A DNA stretch of 57,729 nucleotides from Ancylobacter novellus (GCA_003241485.1 QFQD01000009.1:1-57729); one strand, 5' to 3'. Counted from the first letter of the stretch, positions 36,832-47,038 are shown. The notes: a model not told the origin generated them from the letters alone. Program-made: numbers and translations.

Positions 36832-38627
36832 AGGGCGAAGACGGTGAGCTGGCCGCCGAGCGCGGTGTAGCTTCCAAGGCTCGCATAGGCGTCCTTGGCG
36901 CCCGAGCCGGCATTGGGATCGGTAAGCCCGGCGGCGAGACCGATGCCGGCCCAGCCGCCGACGCCCGACAGCACGCCGACATATTGCCGGCCGCGATGCC
37001 GGTAGGTCATGACATTGCCGACAATGCCGGAGGGGGTCTTGAAGCGGTAGAGTTCCTTGCCGGTAGCGGCATCCACCGCCTTCAGATAGCCCTCCAGCGT
37101 GCCGTAGAACACCACCCCGCCGGCGGTCGCGAGCGCACCCGACCACACCGAGAAGGTCTCCGGCCGCGACCAGGCGATGCGCCCCTTCACCCCGTCCCAG
37201 GCGATGAAATTGCCGGTGCGCCCACCGCCGCCGGGAGCGGGATACATGTTGAGCGTCGCCCCGACATAGGGCTGGCCGGCGACGTAGTCGACATGGAACG
37301 GCTCGTAATCCATGCACAGCGCGCTGGCCGGCACGTAGAACAGCCCCGTCACCGGCGAGAACGCCGCCGGCTGCTGGTTCTTCGCGCCGATGGCGGCGGG
37401 GCAGATGCCCTCATAGGTCACGTCCTCGCCCTCGGCCTCGGTGCCGTATTTCGGGTCGAGCCGCGGGCGGCCATAGGTTGCGCTCGCCTTGTCGAGATCG
37501 ACGCCGGTGGCCCAGTTCACCGACGCGTCGAACTTGGCGGCGACCAGCAATTCGCCGCTGGCGCGGTCGAGCGTGTAGGCGAAGCCGTTGCGGTCGAAAT
37601 GGGTGAGGAGCCTGCGGTCCTTGCCGTCCATCTGCTGATCCGTGAGGATCATCTCGTTGACGCCGTCATAGTCCCACTGGTCGTGCGGCGTCATCTGGTA
37701 GACCCAGCGCGCCACGCCGGTATCGGCATCGCGGGCGAAGATGGCGTTGGTCCACCGGTTGTCGCCGGGGCGCTGCGAGGGGTTCCAGGTGCCGGGATTG
37801 GCGCTGCCGTAATAGACGAGGTTGAGCGCGGGGTCGTAGGCGAACCAGCCCCAGGGCGCGCCCCCGCCCATCTTCCACTGCTCGCCCTCCCAGCTCGCAA
37901 GCGAGGAATCCTTGCCGACCGGCTTGCCGAGCTGCGTGGTCTTTTCCGGATCGACCAGCATCTCGGCATCGGGGCCGGTGGAATAGGCCCGCCATGCCAG
38001 CGTGCCGTCCTTGATGTTGTAGGCGCTCAGATGCCCGCGCGCGCCGAACTCGGCGCCGGCAATGCCGACGATGAGCTTGTCCTTCACCGGCATCACGGTC
38101 GCGGTGTTGGACTCGCCCTTTTTCGGGTCGCCGTTCTTCGCCTTCCAGCGCACCGCGCCCGACTTCGCGTCGAGCGCGACGAGCGTGGTGTCGGCCTGCG
38201 CGAGGAACACCATGCCCTGCGCATAGGCGAGGCCGCGATTGACCAGGTCGCAGCACATGATGGCGGCGACGTCGCGCTCCTGGGCGGGCTGGTACTTCCA
38301 CAGGAGGCGCCCGTCATGATCGAGGTCGAGCGCATAGACCACATTGGGAAAGGGCGTGTGGACATACATCACCCCATCGACTACCAGCGGACTGCCCTCA
38401 TGCCCGCGCAGCACGCCGGTCGAGAAGGTCCACGCCACCTGCAGCCGGCCGACATTGCCGGCATTGATCTCGTCGAGGCGGGAATAGCGCGTATTGGCGT
38501 AGTCCAGCGTCTGGATCGCCTGACCGGCCGGATCGGCAAGGCGCGCGGGCACATCGTCCTCGGCGCGGGCGCCTCCAGCCAGCAGCAGCGCGGCGATGCC
38601 CGCAAGAATGGTTCCGACCCTGTGCAA
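36816..38627 (-). CDS. xoxF: PQQ-dependent, lanthanide-type methanol/alcohol dehydrogenase (XoxF)
   Basis: A 603-residue periplasmic quinoprotein, usual XoxF length. A signal peptide (VGTILAGIAALLLAGGARA) precedes EDDVPA. The vicinal disulfide CC is at 125-126 (IMCCDLVNRGLAY), a metal-ligand Glu in GAEFGARGH (about 193), Asn in SANPGTWNPSQRPGDN (about 277) and the catalytic Asp319 in QWDYDGVNEM. Asp321, two residues on, is the extra ligand that marks lanthanide-binding XoxF; calcium-type MxaF has Ala there. GGGAG lies nine bases before a TTG at 38627, which opens directly onto the signal peptide; an ATG at 38714 gives an unlikely leader. No xoxG cytochrome or xoxJ gene is adjacent. Confidence 0.88.
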   Translation of the reverse strand: MHRVGTILAGIAALLLAGGARAEDDVPARLADPAGQAIQTLDYANTRYSRLDEINAGNVGRLQVAWTFSTGVLRGHEGSPLVVDGVMYVHTPFPNVVYALDLDHDGRLLWKYQPAQERDVAAIMCCDLVNRGLAYAQGMVFLAQADTTLVALDAKSGAVRWKAKNGDPKKGESNTATVMPVKDKLIVGIAGAEFGARGHLSAYNIKDGTLAWRAYSTGPDAEMLVDPEKTTQLGKPVGKDSSLASWEGEQWKMGGGAPWGWFAYDPALNLVYYGSANPGTWNPSQRPGDNRWTNAIFARDADTGVARWVYQMTPHDQWDYDGVNEMILTDQQMDGKDRRLLTHFDRNGFAYTLDRASGELLVAAKFDASVNWATGVDLDKASATYGRPRLDPKYGTEAEGEDVTYEGICPAAIGAKNQQPAAFSPVTGLFYVPASALCMDYEPFHVDYVAGQPYVGATLNMYPAPGGGGRTGNFIAWDGVKGRIAWSRPETFSVWSGALATAGGVVFYGTLEGYLKAVDAATGKELYRFKTPSGIVGNVMTYRHRGRQYVGVLSGVGGWAGIGLAAGLTDPNAGSGAKDAYASLGSYTALGGQLTVFALPDGR

Positions 38628-38758
38628 GCGGCTTCTCCCTCGGCTCGCCCCGCCTGCGTGAATAGCATGCCGGAAGCGGATTCGCCGCGCGACACACAGC
38701 GGCACGCCCTTCACGCCCGCCTCAAAGCGCGGTAGCAGCGGGGGGAGCGAGGTGAGGG

Positions 38759-40216
38759 ATGATGTTCGAGACAGCAGCGAGCCCGGCGCAGGCGATCGAC
38801 CGGCTGGAGGCGCTCTACCGCGCGGCGCGCGAGGCCCTGCGGGGCGACCTGCAGCGTTTCTTCGAGACCGGGCAGGCCCCGACGCTGGAAGAGCGCGCCC
38901 GCTACCGCTACCCCCTGCTGCGCGTGACCTATGAGCCGGCGCGCCTGCCGGTGGTGCGCAGCCAGCGCGGCTATGCGAAATTCGCCGTCAGCGGCGTGCA
39001 CCAGACCACGATCACCCAGCCGGCGGAATTCCGCGCCTATCTGCTCGACCAGCTGACCCCGCTGGTCGAGGAATATGGCGCCACCATCGAGACCGGCGTC
39101 AGCCACCAGGAAATCCCCTATCCCTACGCGCTGGAGGGTGGGGACGAGCTCGGGCGCGGCAGCATCACCGCCTCCGACCTCGCCCGGCATTTCCCGACGC
39201 CTCTGCTGTCGCTGGTCGGCGACGAGATCGCCGATGGCACCTTCGAGCTGATCGAGGGCGAGCCGCGCCCGCTCGCGCTGTTCGATGCCGTGCGCACCGA
39301 TTATTCGCTGCGCCGCCTCGTGCACTACACTGGCACCGACTGGCGTGCCTTCCAGCCGTGGATCCTGCTGACCAACTACCACCGCTATGTCGACCAGTTC
39401 GTGCGCTGGGGGCTGGCGCAGATCGAGTCCGGGTTGGCGCAGGCGCTGGTGACGCCGGGCGGCGTCCGCATCGACCGCGACGGGCTGGACGCCAGCGCCG
39501 CCGACCGGGTGATGGCCGCGCCATGGCACCGGTACCAGATGCCGGCCTATCACCTCATCCGCGCAGACGGAACCGGCGTGACGCTGGTCAATATCGGCGT
39601 CGGCCCGTCCAATGCGAAGACCGTGACCGATCATCTTGCGGTGCTGCGCCCGCATTGCTGGCTGATGGTCGGCCATTGCGGCGGCCTGCGCCAGACCCAG
39701 ATCATCGGCGACTATGTGCTCGCCCACGCCTATCTCCGGCAGGACGGCATTCTGGACGAGCTGGTGCCGCCGGACATTCCGATCCCCGCCTTGGCCGAAG
39801 TGCAGGTCGCCCTGCAACAGGCGGCGGCGGACGTCACAGGCGAGAGCGGCGACCAGCTCAAGCGGCGCCTGCGCACCGGCACCGTCGTCACCCAGGACGA
39901 CCGCAACTGGGAACTGCGCTGGACGCAGGAGCGCCGCCGCATCAACCTCTCGCGCGCCATCGCGGTCGATATGGAATCGGGCACCATCGCCGCGCAGGGC
40001 TACCGGCTGCGTGTTCCCTATGGCACGCTGCTCTGCGTCTCCGACAAGCCGCTGCATGGCGAGATCAAGCTGCCCGGCGCCGCCAACGCCTTTTATGAGC
40101 GGGCGGTGAGCGAGCACCTGAAGATCGGCCTCGCGGCGCTGGACCGGCTGCGCGAGGCCGGCTCGAACATCCATTCGCGCAAGCTGCGGAGCTTCGACGA
40201 GCCGCCCTTCCGCTAA
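38759..40216 (+). CDS. amn: AMP nucleosidase
   Basis: A 485-residue protein that splits AMP into adenine and ribose 5-phosphate. The N-terminal domain (RYRYPLLRVTYEP, TTITQPAEFRAYLLDQLTPL) is specific to AMP nucleosidase; the C-terminal part is a nucleoside-phosphorylase fold with VNIGVGPSNAKTVTDHLAVL, MVGHCGGLRQTQ and AVDMESGTIAAQGYR. Its start lies 131 bases upstream of and divergent from xoxF. It is convergent with the ssuA-like gene. Confidence 0.92.
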   Translation: MMFETAASPAQAIDRLEALYRAAREALRGDLQRFFETGQAPTLEERARYRYPLLRVTYEPARLPVVRSQRGYAKFAVSGVHQTTITQPAEFRAYLLDQLTPLVEEYGATIETGVSHQEIPYPYALEGGDELGRGSITASDLARHFPTPLLSLVGDEIADGTFELIEGEPRPLALFDAVRTDYSLRRLVHYTGTDWRAFQPWILLTNYHRYVDQFVRWGLAQIESGLAQALVTPGGVRIDRDGLDASAADRVMAAPWHRYQMPAYHLIRADGTGVTLVNIGVGPSNAKTVTDHLAVLRPHCWLMVGHCGGLRQTQIIGDYVLAHAYLRQDGILDELVPPDIPIPALAEVQVALQQAAADVTGESGDQLKRRLRTGTVVTQDDRNWELRWTQERRRINLSRAIAVDMESGTIAAQGYRLRVPYGTLLCVSDKPLHGEIKLPGAANAFYERAVSEHLKIGLAALDRLREAGSNIHSRKLRSFDEPPFR

Positions 40217-40234
40217 GGGCGGCCCGTCGGTGCA

Positions 40235-41257
40235 TCAGTCGTTCGACGCCGGCGAGCGTGCGTTCAGATCCTGATAGCGGAGGTCGAACTGACCCTTCGC
40301 ATCCAGCACCTTGCCCTTGAAGGAGCCTCCCGCCTGCAGGAGGTCCGTCGTCTCCTGCTGGACCGGCACCAGCCTGGCGAGGCCGGGGATCGAGGTGGCA
40401 TTGCCCTCGCTGTCCCACACCAGCACCGCGTCGTCTTGCCCGAGGCGCTGGTTCTTCACCAGATACTCGGCGATCCAGACATCGCGATGCGCGTTCTTCC
40501 ACAGATGCGCGCGGTACCAGTGCACGACGAAGTCGCGGATCGCGGCCGCCTGCGCCGGGTCCTGCAGCGCGCTGACGCTGGCGTAGAGATATTTGATGTT
40601 GGTGCTGGTGCCCGGCGCATTGTCGAGCGCGCGCGCATCGCCCTGCCCCTTGACCGAATTCAGGTAGCGCGCGCGGTCCGGCTGCTTCAGCACGGCGGCG
40701 TCGATCTGGCCGGCGCGCAGGGCGTCGGCAAATTCGGCCAGACCGAGATTGACCGGCACGATATCGCCGGTGGCGATGCCGGACGCCTTGAGGTTGCGCA
40801 GCACCGTCGCCTGCTGCGACGTGCCGACATTGATGCCGATCTTCTTTCCCCTCAGGTCCGCCAGCGTCCGGATGCCGGAATTGGGACCCGTGGTCAGCAG
40901 ATTGCCGGGACCGGAGGTGACGACGGCGCCGACGATGACGACATTCGCGCCGGAGAACTGCGCGAGGATCGGCGGCACGTCGCCCACCGCGCCGATCTGC
41001 GCCGCACCGGCGCGGATCGCCTCCAGCCGCAGCGGGCCGGAGGTGAAATTGGCGTAGGACACGTCCGCCGCCAGCTTCTCCTGCTCGCCGGACAGCTCCA
41101 GCAGCTTGGCGACATAATTGGCATCATCGGCAAGGACCAGCTTGACGCCCTTGGGCACGCCGACTGCGATGTCGCCCGCTGCCTGCGCCGAGGCGGCGAG
41201 CGGGGTCAGGGCGAAGCCGGCAAACACCGCCGCCCGAAGAAAACTCCTGAAATTCAT
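40235..41257 (-). CDS. ssuA: Sulfonate-type ABC transporter periplasmic binding protein (SsuA family)
   Basis: A 340-residue binding protein with signal peptide MNFRSFLRAAVFAGFALTPL ending AQA. NFTSGPLRLEAIRAGAAQIG, GKKIGINVGTSQQATVLRNL and FADALRAGQIDAAVLKQPD follow the SsuA/TauA/NrtA pattern. It is the distal gene of an ssuCB-ssuA unit that follows a flavin monooxygenase gene, so the ligand is probably an organosulfur compound; exact substrate unknown. Confidence 0.85.
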   Translation of the reverse strand: MNFRSFLRAAVFAGFALTPLAASAQAAGDIAVGVPKGVKLVLADDANYVAKLLELSGEQEKLAADVSYANFTSGPLRLEAIRAGAAQIGAVGDVPPILAQFSGANVVIVGAVVTSGPGNLLTTGPNSGIRTLADLRGKKIGINVGTSQQATVLRNLKASGIATGDIVPVNLGLAEFADALRAGQIDAAVLKQPDRARYLNSVKGQGDARALDNAPGTSTNIKYLYASVSALQDPAQAAAIRDFVVHWYRAHLWKNAHRDVWIAEYLVKNQRLGQDDAVLVWDSEGNATSIPGLARLVPVQQETTDLLQAGGSFKGKVLDAKGQFDLRYQDLNARSPASND

Positions 41258-41297
41258 GGTCGTGAACCTTGCCGGTAAAAGGTGTGAGGTCGTGGGA

Positions 41298-42004
<707 letters not shown>

Positions 42005-42029
<25 letters not shown>

Positions 42030-42889
42030 GTCAGGGTCCTCCTCTCAAGAGCACGCACCAGCGCATCCGAGCTGAAGCCGAGCACGCCGTAGAGCACGAG
42101 GCCCACCAGCACGACGTCGGTCTGCCCATAGATGCGGGCCTGGGTAATCATGAAGCCGATGCCGGACGTGGCGTTGATGGTCTCGACCACGACCAGCGCC
42201 GTCCAGGAATGGGTGACGGCGAGCCGCAGCCCGGTGAAGAAGCCGGGCAGCGAGGCCGGGAAGACGATGTGGCGCAGGAACCGCCAAGGCGTCAGGCCGA
42301 CCGTCTGGCCGAGTTCGACATAGCGCCGGTCGATGCCGCGCAGGCCGGCATGGGTGTTAATGTAGATCGGCACCATGGTGCCCAGCGCGATGATGCTGAT
42401 CTTCATCGTCTCGTCGATGCCGAGCCAGATGATGAAGAGCGGGATCAGCGCCAGATTGGGTATGGAGCGCTTGACCTGTACCAGCCCGTCAATGAGCGCG
42501 TCGCCCAGCCGGGTGAGCCCGGCCAGCACCGCCAGCACGAAGCCGGCGAGGATGCCGAAGCCAAGGCCGAGCGCGGCGCGATGCAGCGAGGCCAGCACGT
42601 CGGTCGCCAGCGTGCCGTCGGCGATGAGCTGGCCGAGCGTCGCCGCCACCACCTCCGGTCCGGGCATCTTGGAGGGCGAGATCCAGCCCGCGCCGGACGC
42701 CACGTACCACAGCAGCAGCACGAGAGCGGGCCCGAGCAGGCGCTGGCCCGGCAGAGCCGGTTTCGGCAGCAGCGCGGCGGCGGATGCCGCGGGATGGGCG
42801 GCGAAGCGCGCGCGCGAGGAGCCGCCGTCGCGTTTGCGGCCCGCTTTCAGCGGCGGCTTGGCCGATTCCAGTGTCGAGGAGAGGCTCAC
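42005..42889 (-). CDS. ssuC: Sulfonate-type ABC transporter permease (SsuC family)
   Basis: A 294-residue permease with about six membrane helices, the block PNLALIPLFIIWLGIDETMK and the ATPase-contact loop ELGQTVGLTPWRFLRHIVFP. The N-terminal 45 residues are basic and low in complexity. The GTG at 42889 has GGGAG upstream and is preferred to earlier in-frame starts. Located between the LLM monooxygenase and ssuB-like genes. Confidence 0.9.
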
Positions 42890-42935
42890 GGTCGGGCTCC
42901 CGTTCTCATAGAGGACGACAGAGGACGGGGATGGC

Positions 42936-44282
42936 TCATTCGGCGGCCTGCGCCGCGATGGCAGACCCCCGCCGCACCGCCGGACGCTCAAGCCCGAGAT
43001 GCTCGCGCAGGGTCGAGCCCTCATAATCCGTGCGGAACAGCCCGCGCGCCTGCAGCAGCGGCACGATCTCCTCGACGAAGCTCGACAGCGAGGTCGGCAG
43101 TGCCGGCGGAATGAGGTTGAAGCCGTCCGCCGCGCCGGTCTCGAACCACTCGATGATGGTGGCGGCCACCTGCTCGGGCGTGCCGGTGGCGATGCGGTGC
43201 CCGCGCCCGGCGGAGAGCCGGCGCAGCAGCTGGCGCAGGGTCAGGTTCTCGGCGGTGGTCAGCCGGTGCACGAGATCGTGGCGGCTGCGCTGGTTGCCCT
43301 CCAGCGTCGGGCGCGCCGGAATCCGGATCGGCTGGTCGAGATCGTAGGTCGACAGGTCGATCCCGGTGACGCGCGACAGCTGGGCGATGCCATAGGTCGG
43401 CAGGGTCAGGTTCTCGAAGGTCTCGCGCCGCGCGAAGGCCTCTTCCTCGGTGCCGCCGATGAAGAAGGACAGGCCGGGCAGCACCAGCACCGTATCGGGA
43501 TCGCGGCCCGCCGCCCGCACGCGGGCCTTGATGTCGGCATAGAAGGCGCGGCCTTCGCCGATTTCGGGCTGGGCGGTGAAGATGGCGTCGGCATAGCGGG
43601 CGGCGAGGTCCTTGCCGGGCTCGGAGGAGCCGGCCTGGAAGATCACCGGCCGGCCCTGCGGCGAGCGGGGAATCTCCAAAGGCCCGGCGACGCGGAACTC
43701 GCGGCCGACATGGTCGATGCGGTGGATTCTGTCGGCGGCGACGAAGACGCCGGCCTCCTTGTCGCCGACGATCGCGTCATCATCCCAGCTGTCCCACAGC
43801 GCCAGGGTCACGTCGAGGAATTCGGCGGCGCGGCGGTAGCGCGCATCGGGATCGGGATGGTGGTCGAAGCCGAAATTGGCCGCCGCCGCCTCATTGGCGG
43901 TGGTGACGACGTTCCACGCCGCCCGCCCCCGGCTCACATGGTCCAGCGTGGCGAAGCGGCGGGCAATGCCATAGGGGTCGTTATAGGTGGTGGACGAGGT
44001 CGCGACGAGGCCGATCTTGCTGGTCACGCCCGACAGCGCGGCGATGAGCGTGAAGGGATCGAGCGAATCCCACGGGCGATCCTGCGAGCGGTCCTTCAGC
44101 GCGGGATGATCGGCAAAGAAGATGGCGTCGAGCTTTCCTTTCTCGGCGATCTGCGCGAGGCGCTGGTAATGGCCGATATCCGTCACCGAACCGATGTCGG
44201 ATTCCGGCAGCCGCCAGGCCGCCTCGTGCTGGCCGATATTGCGCAGGAAGGCATTGAGATGGAGCTGGCGTCGGGCTGACAT
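42936..44282 (-). CDS. NtaA/SnaA/SoxA-family flavin-dependent monooxygenase
   Basis: A 448-residue LLM-superfamily enzyme of the NtaA/SnaA/DszA group. HLNAFLRNIGQHEAAWRLPE, FFADHPALKD, VATSSTTYNDPYGIARRFAT, LDHVSRGRAAWNVVTTANE and VIFQAGSSEPGKDLAARYAD are characteristic. Members use FMNH2 to attack sulfones, thioethers, aminopolycarboxylates or antibiotics. Linkage to SsuABC-type transport genes suggests breakdown of an organosulfur compound for sulfur. No flavin reductase gene is adjacent. GAGG precedes the ATG; an inverted repeat lies at 44301-44317. Confidence 0.87.
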   Translation of the reverse strand: MSARRQLHLNAFLRNIGQHEAAWRLPESDIGSVTDIGHYQRLAQIAEKGKLDAIFFADHPALKDRSQDRPWDSLDPFTLIAALSGVTSKIGLVATSSTTYNDPYGIARRFATLDHVSRGRAAWNVVTTANEAAAANFGFDHHPDPDARYRRAAEFLDVTLALWDSWDDDAIVGDKEAGVFVAADRIHRIDHVGREFRVAGPLEIPRSPQGRPVIFQAGSSEPGKDLAARYADAIFTAQPEIGEGRAFYADIKARVRAAGRDPDTVLVLPGLSFFIGGTEEEAFARRETFENLTLPTYGIAQLSRVTGIDLSTYDLDQPIRIPARPTLEGNQRSRHDLVHRLTTAENLTLRQLLRRLSAGRGHRIATGTPEQVAATIIEWFETGAADGFNLIPPALPTSLSSFVEEIVPLLQARGLFRTDYEGSTLREHLGLERPAVRRGSAIAAQAAE

Positions 44283-44300
44283 GGCGACCTCGCTATATAA

Positions 44301-44317
44301 TCTATGTTATTTATAGA
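44301..44317. promoter_or_regulatory. AT-rich inverted repeat upstream of the SnaA-type monooxygenase operon
   Basis: TCTATGTTATTTATAGA is a 5-bp perfect inverted repeat with a seven-base centre in a 182-base divergent gap, 19 bases upstream of the monooxygenase start. The stretch 44293-44325 is strikingly AT-rich and probably contains promoter elements for this operon. It may bind a sulfur-related LysR regulator such as CysB, but that is a guess. Confidence 0.35.
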
Positions 44318-44464
44318 CTAAACATGATTCAGGCGGCTCCGCAACCCACCGCCCGCACCAAGGACAGAAATTCGTCCGGCCCCGCAGCGGCGGGCTTGAC
44401 CGCGCGACGGCCAGCGTCGATCACGCGAGAGCGGATGGGACGGCGGCCGGCGAAGGGATCACCG

Positions 44465-45904
44465 ATGTCACTGATGGATGAGAGCGCCAGCGAGCTGTCG
44501 CGGCGGATCGCGTCGCGGAAGACCAGCCCCTCGGAAGTGATGGCGGCCTATCTGCAGCGCCTGCCCGAGCGCAATCCGGCTATCAACGCCATCGTCTCCC
44601 CGCGCGATCCGGACGAGCTGATGGCGCAGGCGCGGGCGCTGGACGACCAGCCGCCCGCCGGCTGGCTGCATGGGCTGCCCATGGTGGTGAAGGACCTCGT
44701 CGCGGTTCGCGGCCTGCGCACCACCTATGGCTCACCGCTCTATCGCGACCATGTGCCTGATACGGACGACCTGGTGGCGGCGCGCCTGCGCGCGGCCGGC
44801 GCCGTATTTACCGGCAAGACCAACACGCCCGAATGGGGTCATGGCAGCCACAGCTTCAACCCGGTCTTCGGGGTAACGCGCAATCCCTATGACCACGCGC
44901 GCACGGCCGGCGGCTCCTCGGGCGGGGCGGCGGCGGCACTGGCCGCGCGGCTGGTGCCGGTCTCGGACGGCTCGGACATGATGGGCAGCCTGCGCAACCC
45001 CGCCGCCTTCTGCAACATCTATGGCTTCCGCCCGAGCTGGGGCCTCGTGCCCGCCGACGCGGAGGGCGACACCTTCATGGCGACGCTGGCGACCGACGGG
45101 CCGATGGGCCGCAGCGTCGAGGATGTCGCGCGGCTGCTGGAAACGCTCGCGGGCGAGAACCCGGCCGTTCCCTTCGGCCAGCCGCGCGCCCTCTATGCCG
45201 ACCGCCTCACCATCGATTTGCGCGGCCTGAAAGTCGGCTGGCTCGCCGACTGGGGCGGCGCCTATCCGTGCGAGCCCGGCATTCTCGACCAGTGCGCGCA
45301 GGGTCTGAAAGTGCTGGAGGAACTGGGCGCGCATGTCGAGGAGCTGGCCCCGCCCTTCCCGGCAGAGGAGCTGTGGCAGGCCTGGATCGATCTGCGCGGC
45401 TTCCTCAACGCCGGATCGAAAGGCGCGCTCTGGGCGGACGCGGAAAAGCGCGCTTTGCTCAAGCCGGAAACCGTGTGGGAGATCGAGTTCGGCCAGGGCG
45501 TGAGCGCGGCGCAGGTCTATGCGGCAAGCGTCACCCGCTCGCGCTGGTACGCGCGGGCGGCCGCGATGTTCCAGCGCTACGACCTCGTGGTGATGCCGTC
45601 GGCGCAGGTCTGGCCGTTCCCGGCCGAGTGGCGCTGGCCGCAGGCGATCAATGGCCGCGCCATGGACACCTATCACCGCTGGATGGAGGTCGTCGTGCCG
45701 GTCAGCCTCATCGGCCTGCCCTCGCTGGCCGTGCCCTGCGGTTTCGGCCCGGCGGGCCTGCCCACCGGCATGCAGCTGATCGGGGCCTATGGTGCGGACG
45801 CGAAGGTGCTGGCCATTGGCGAGCAGTATCACCGCGCGACGCAGTGGCCCGAGCGACGGCCGCCCGGAACCGAAAGCCGGGAGGCCCAAGACCTCCCGGC
45901 CTGA
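44465..45904 (+). CDS. Amidase (amidase-signature family)
   Basis: A 479-residue amidase. The catalytic triad is visible: Lys76 in LPMVVKDLVAVRGL, cis-Ser in RTAGGSSGGAAA (about 151-152) and the nucleophile Ser175 in DGSDMMGSLRNPAAF. It hydrolyses a carboxamide; substrate unknown. The ATG at 44465 follows AAGGGATC; an in-frame ATG at 44324 has no ribosome-binding site and adds a basic low-complexity leader. It is divergent from the SnaA-type operon and may act on the same class of compound. Confidence 0.88.
   Translation: MSLMDESASELSRRIASRKTSPSEVMAAYLQRLPERNPAINAIVSPRDPDELMAQARALDDQPPAGWLHGLPMVVKDLVAVRGLRTTYGSPLYRDHVPDTDDLVAARLRAAGAVFTGKTNTPEWGHGSHSFNPVFGVTRNPYDHARTAGGSSGGAAAALAARLVPVSDGSDMMGSLRNPAAFCNIYGFRPSWGLVPADAEGDTFMATLATDGPMGRSVEDVARLLETLAGENPAVPFGQPRALYADRLTIDLRGLKVGWLADWGGAYPCEPGILDQCAQGLKVLEELGAHVEELAPPFPAEELWQAWIDLRGFLNAGSKGALWADAEKRALLKPETVWEIEFGQGVSAAQVYAASVTRSRWYARAAAMFQRYDLVVMPSAQVWPFPAEWRWPQAINGRAMDTYHRWMEVVVPVSLIGLPSLAVPCGFGPAGLPTGMQLIGAYGADAKVLAIGEQYHRATQWPERRPPGTESREAQDLPA
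45876..45900. terminator. Hairpin at the convergent end of the amidase and cbiM-type genes
   Basis: GCCGGGAGG (45876-45884) pairs with CCTCCCGGC (45892-45900) around CCCAAGA. It sits in the last codons of the amidase gene; the two convergent stops are only three bases apart. No T-run follows. Confidence 0.45.
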
Positions 45905-45907
45905 GGG

Positions 45908-46585
45908 TCACGCCGCGTTATAGAGTCGGCGCTCGAGCAGCGCGCTGCCCTTGACGCCGTGCAGCGCCTTGGCCGCGGCCAGCACCGCGAGGTCGACCAG
46001 CGGCTCGACGACGATCACCAGCATATAGGCCGCGCCGAAGGTGAAGACCGAGCTGGCGTTGGCCACGGTGAAGCCGTCGCCATAGAACGCCCAGAACGCA
46101 ACCCACGCCACGATGCCGGCCTGATAGGTGGTGGAAAGCGCCAGCGCCTGCCGGTACTTCAGCTCCACATAAGGCGTATCCGGCGCGACGATTTGGCGGG
46201 CCCGCGCGGTGAGCGCGAACAGCGGCACCAGCAGCGTGGTGACGTTCATGCCGTATTGCGGCAGGTCGAAGGGCGCGAAGAACACGCCCTGGATCAGCAG
46301 GCCGAGCGCGAGGCCGATGGCGGCGGGGGCGACGCCGAAGATCAGGAACAGCGTCGAGCCGAGGATGAGGTGCACCTCCGACACGCCGACCGGATGGTGC
46401 GGCAGGACCTCGAAAAAGGCGAAGACCAGCGCCGTGGTGGCGGCGCTGCGCAGCGCGAGCGAGGCAAGGCCGCGTTCGCGCACCGCATCCGCCGCGAACT
46501 TGAGGGCATAGCCGCCCGCGCCCGCTGCGGTGACGTAGCTGAGCCAGATCTTTCCTTCGGCCACGAGGCCGGGTTCGATATGCAT
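45908..46585 (-). CDS. cbiM: CbiM-type cobalt/nickel ECF transporter permease, solo
   Basis: A 225-residue membrane protein of the CbiM family. The N-terminal MHIEPGLVAEGK keeps the Met1-His2 that binds the metal in CbiM/NikM; VLPHHPVGVSEVHLILGSTL holds further His residues, and there are about seven membrane helices. The ATG at 46585 was chosen because Met1 must be N-terminal and GGAG lies eight bases before it; earlier starts would bury it. No cbiN, cbiQ or cbiO gene is adjacent. A cobalamin riboswitch directly upstream supports cobalt as substrate. Confidence 0.82.
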   Translation of the reverse strand: MHIEPGLVAEGKIWLSYVTAAGAGGYALKFAADAVRERGLASLALRSAATTALVFAFFEVLPHHPVGVSEVHLILGSTLFLIFGVAPAAIGLALGLLIQGVFFAPFDLPQYGMNVTTLLVPLFALTARARQIVAPDTPYVELKYRQALALSTTYQAGIVAWVAFWAFYGDGFTVANASSVFTFGAAYMLVIVVEPLVDLAVLAAAKALHGVKGSALLERRLYNAA

Positions 46586-46629
46586 ATGTCTCTCCATTGC
46601 CGTCTCACCCGACGGCGTGTGGTTGGGCC

Positions 46630-46845
46630 AATGCACATGGCCGGTCTCCTGACTCGCGGGTCGCTGCAGCCTTCCGCCTTCCCGGGCGCCCCTCAAGGGA
46701 CGTTCCAGTGGCGCGATGGAAGGCCGCTCGCCGCTCACAGTCGCGGGGGCGGTCGGGGCTTCGGGTGCGTGCACCCTTCCCCATTCCCGTTTCATCCGGA
46801 CGAGTCACCCCGCCCGGACACCATGCACGGGGACATCTGCGCGCC
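46630..46845 (-). ncRNA. Cobalamin riboswitch upstream of cbiM
   Basis: Read on the minus strand, the region contains the ordered landmarks of the adenosylcobalamin riboswitch: GGGAATGGGGAAGGG, CCCGAAGCC, CCCCCGCGACTGT, the GCCACTGG box (46705-46712) and the terminal B12 box AGTCAGGAGACCGGCC (about 46639-46654). It ends about 45 bases before the cbiM start, so it probably controls translation or early termination, lowering cobalt uptake when cobalamin is plentiful. End positions are approximate. Confidence 0.93.
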
Positions 46846-46858
46846 GCCTGAGAGGTAA

Positions 46859-47038
46859 AGTCAAGGCAGGGCGCGATGCCGTCCCCGGAGGACGACGCGC
46901 GCGCGGCCAACGAACGGCGCACCTGCGGCGGGTGGTCGCGCCTGAGCAAGGCGGGGACGATTTTCCCTTGCAATTTACATCGAAATTAAAAATAAATTAA
47001 TCCAAGACATAATAATCAAGAACTTAAGGGAGATGGAT
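46859..47038 (+). promoter_or_regulatory. AT-rich leader and promoter region of the small membrane-peptide gene
   Basis: From about 46965 to 47040 the sequence turns abruptly AT-rich in a GC-rich window. TTGCAA (46968-46973) and AATAAA (46991-46996), 17 bases apart, could be -35 and -10 elements, and TAATAAT occurs at 47010. AAGGGAG just before 47039 is the ribosome-binding site. The region is divergent from the cobalamin riboswitch. Confidence 0.4.
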
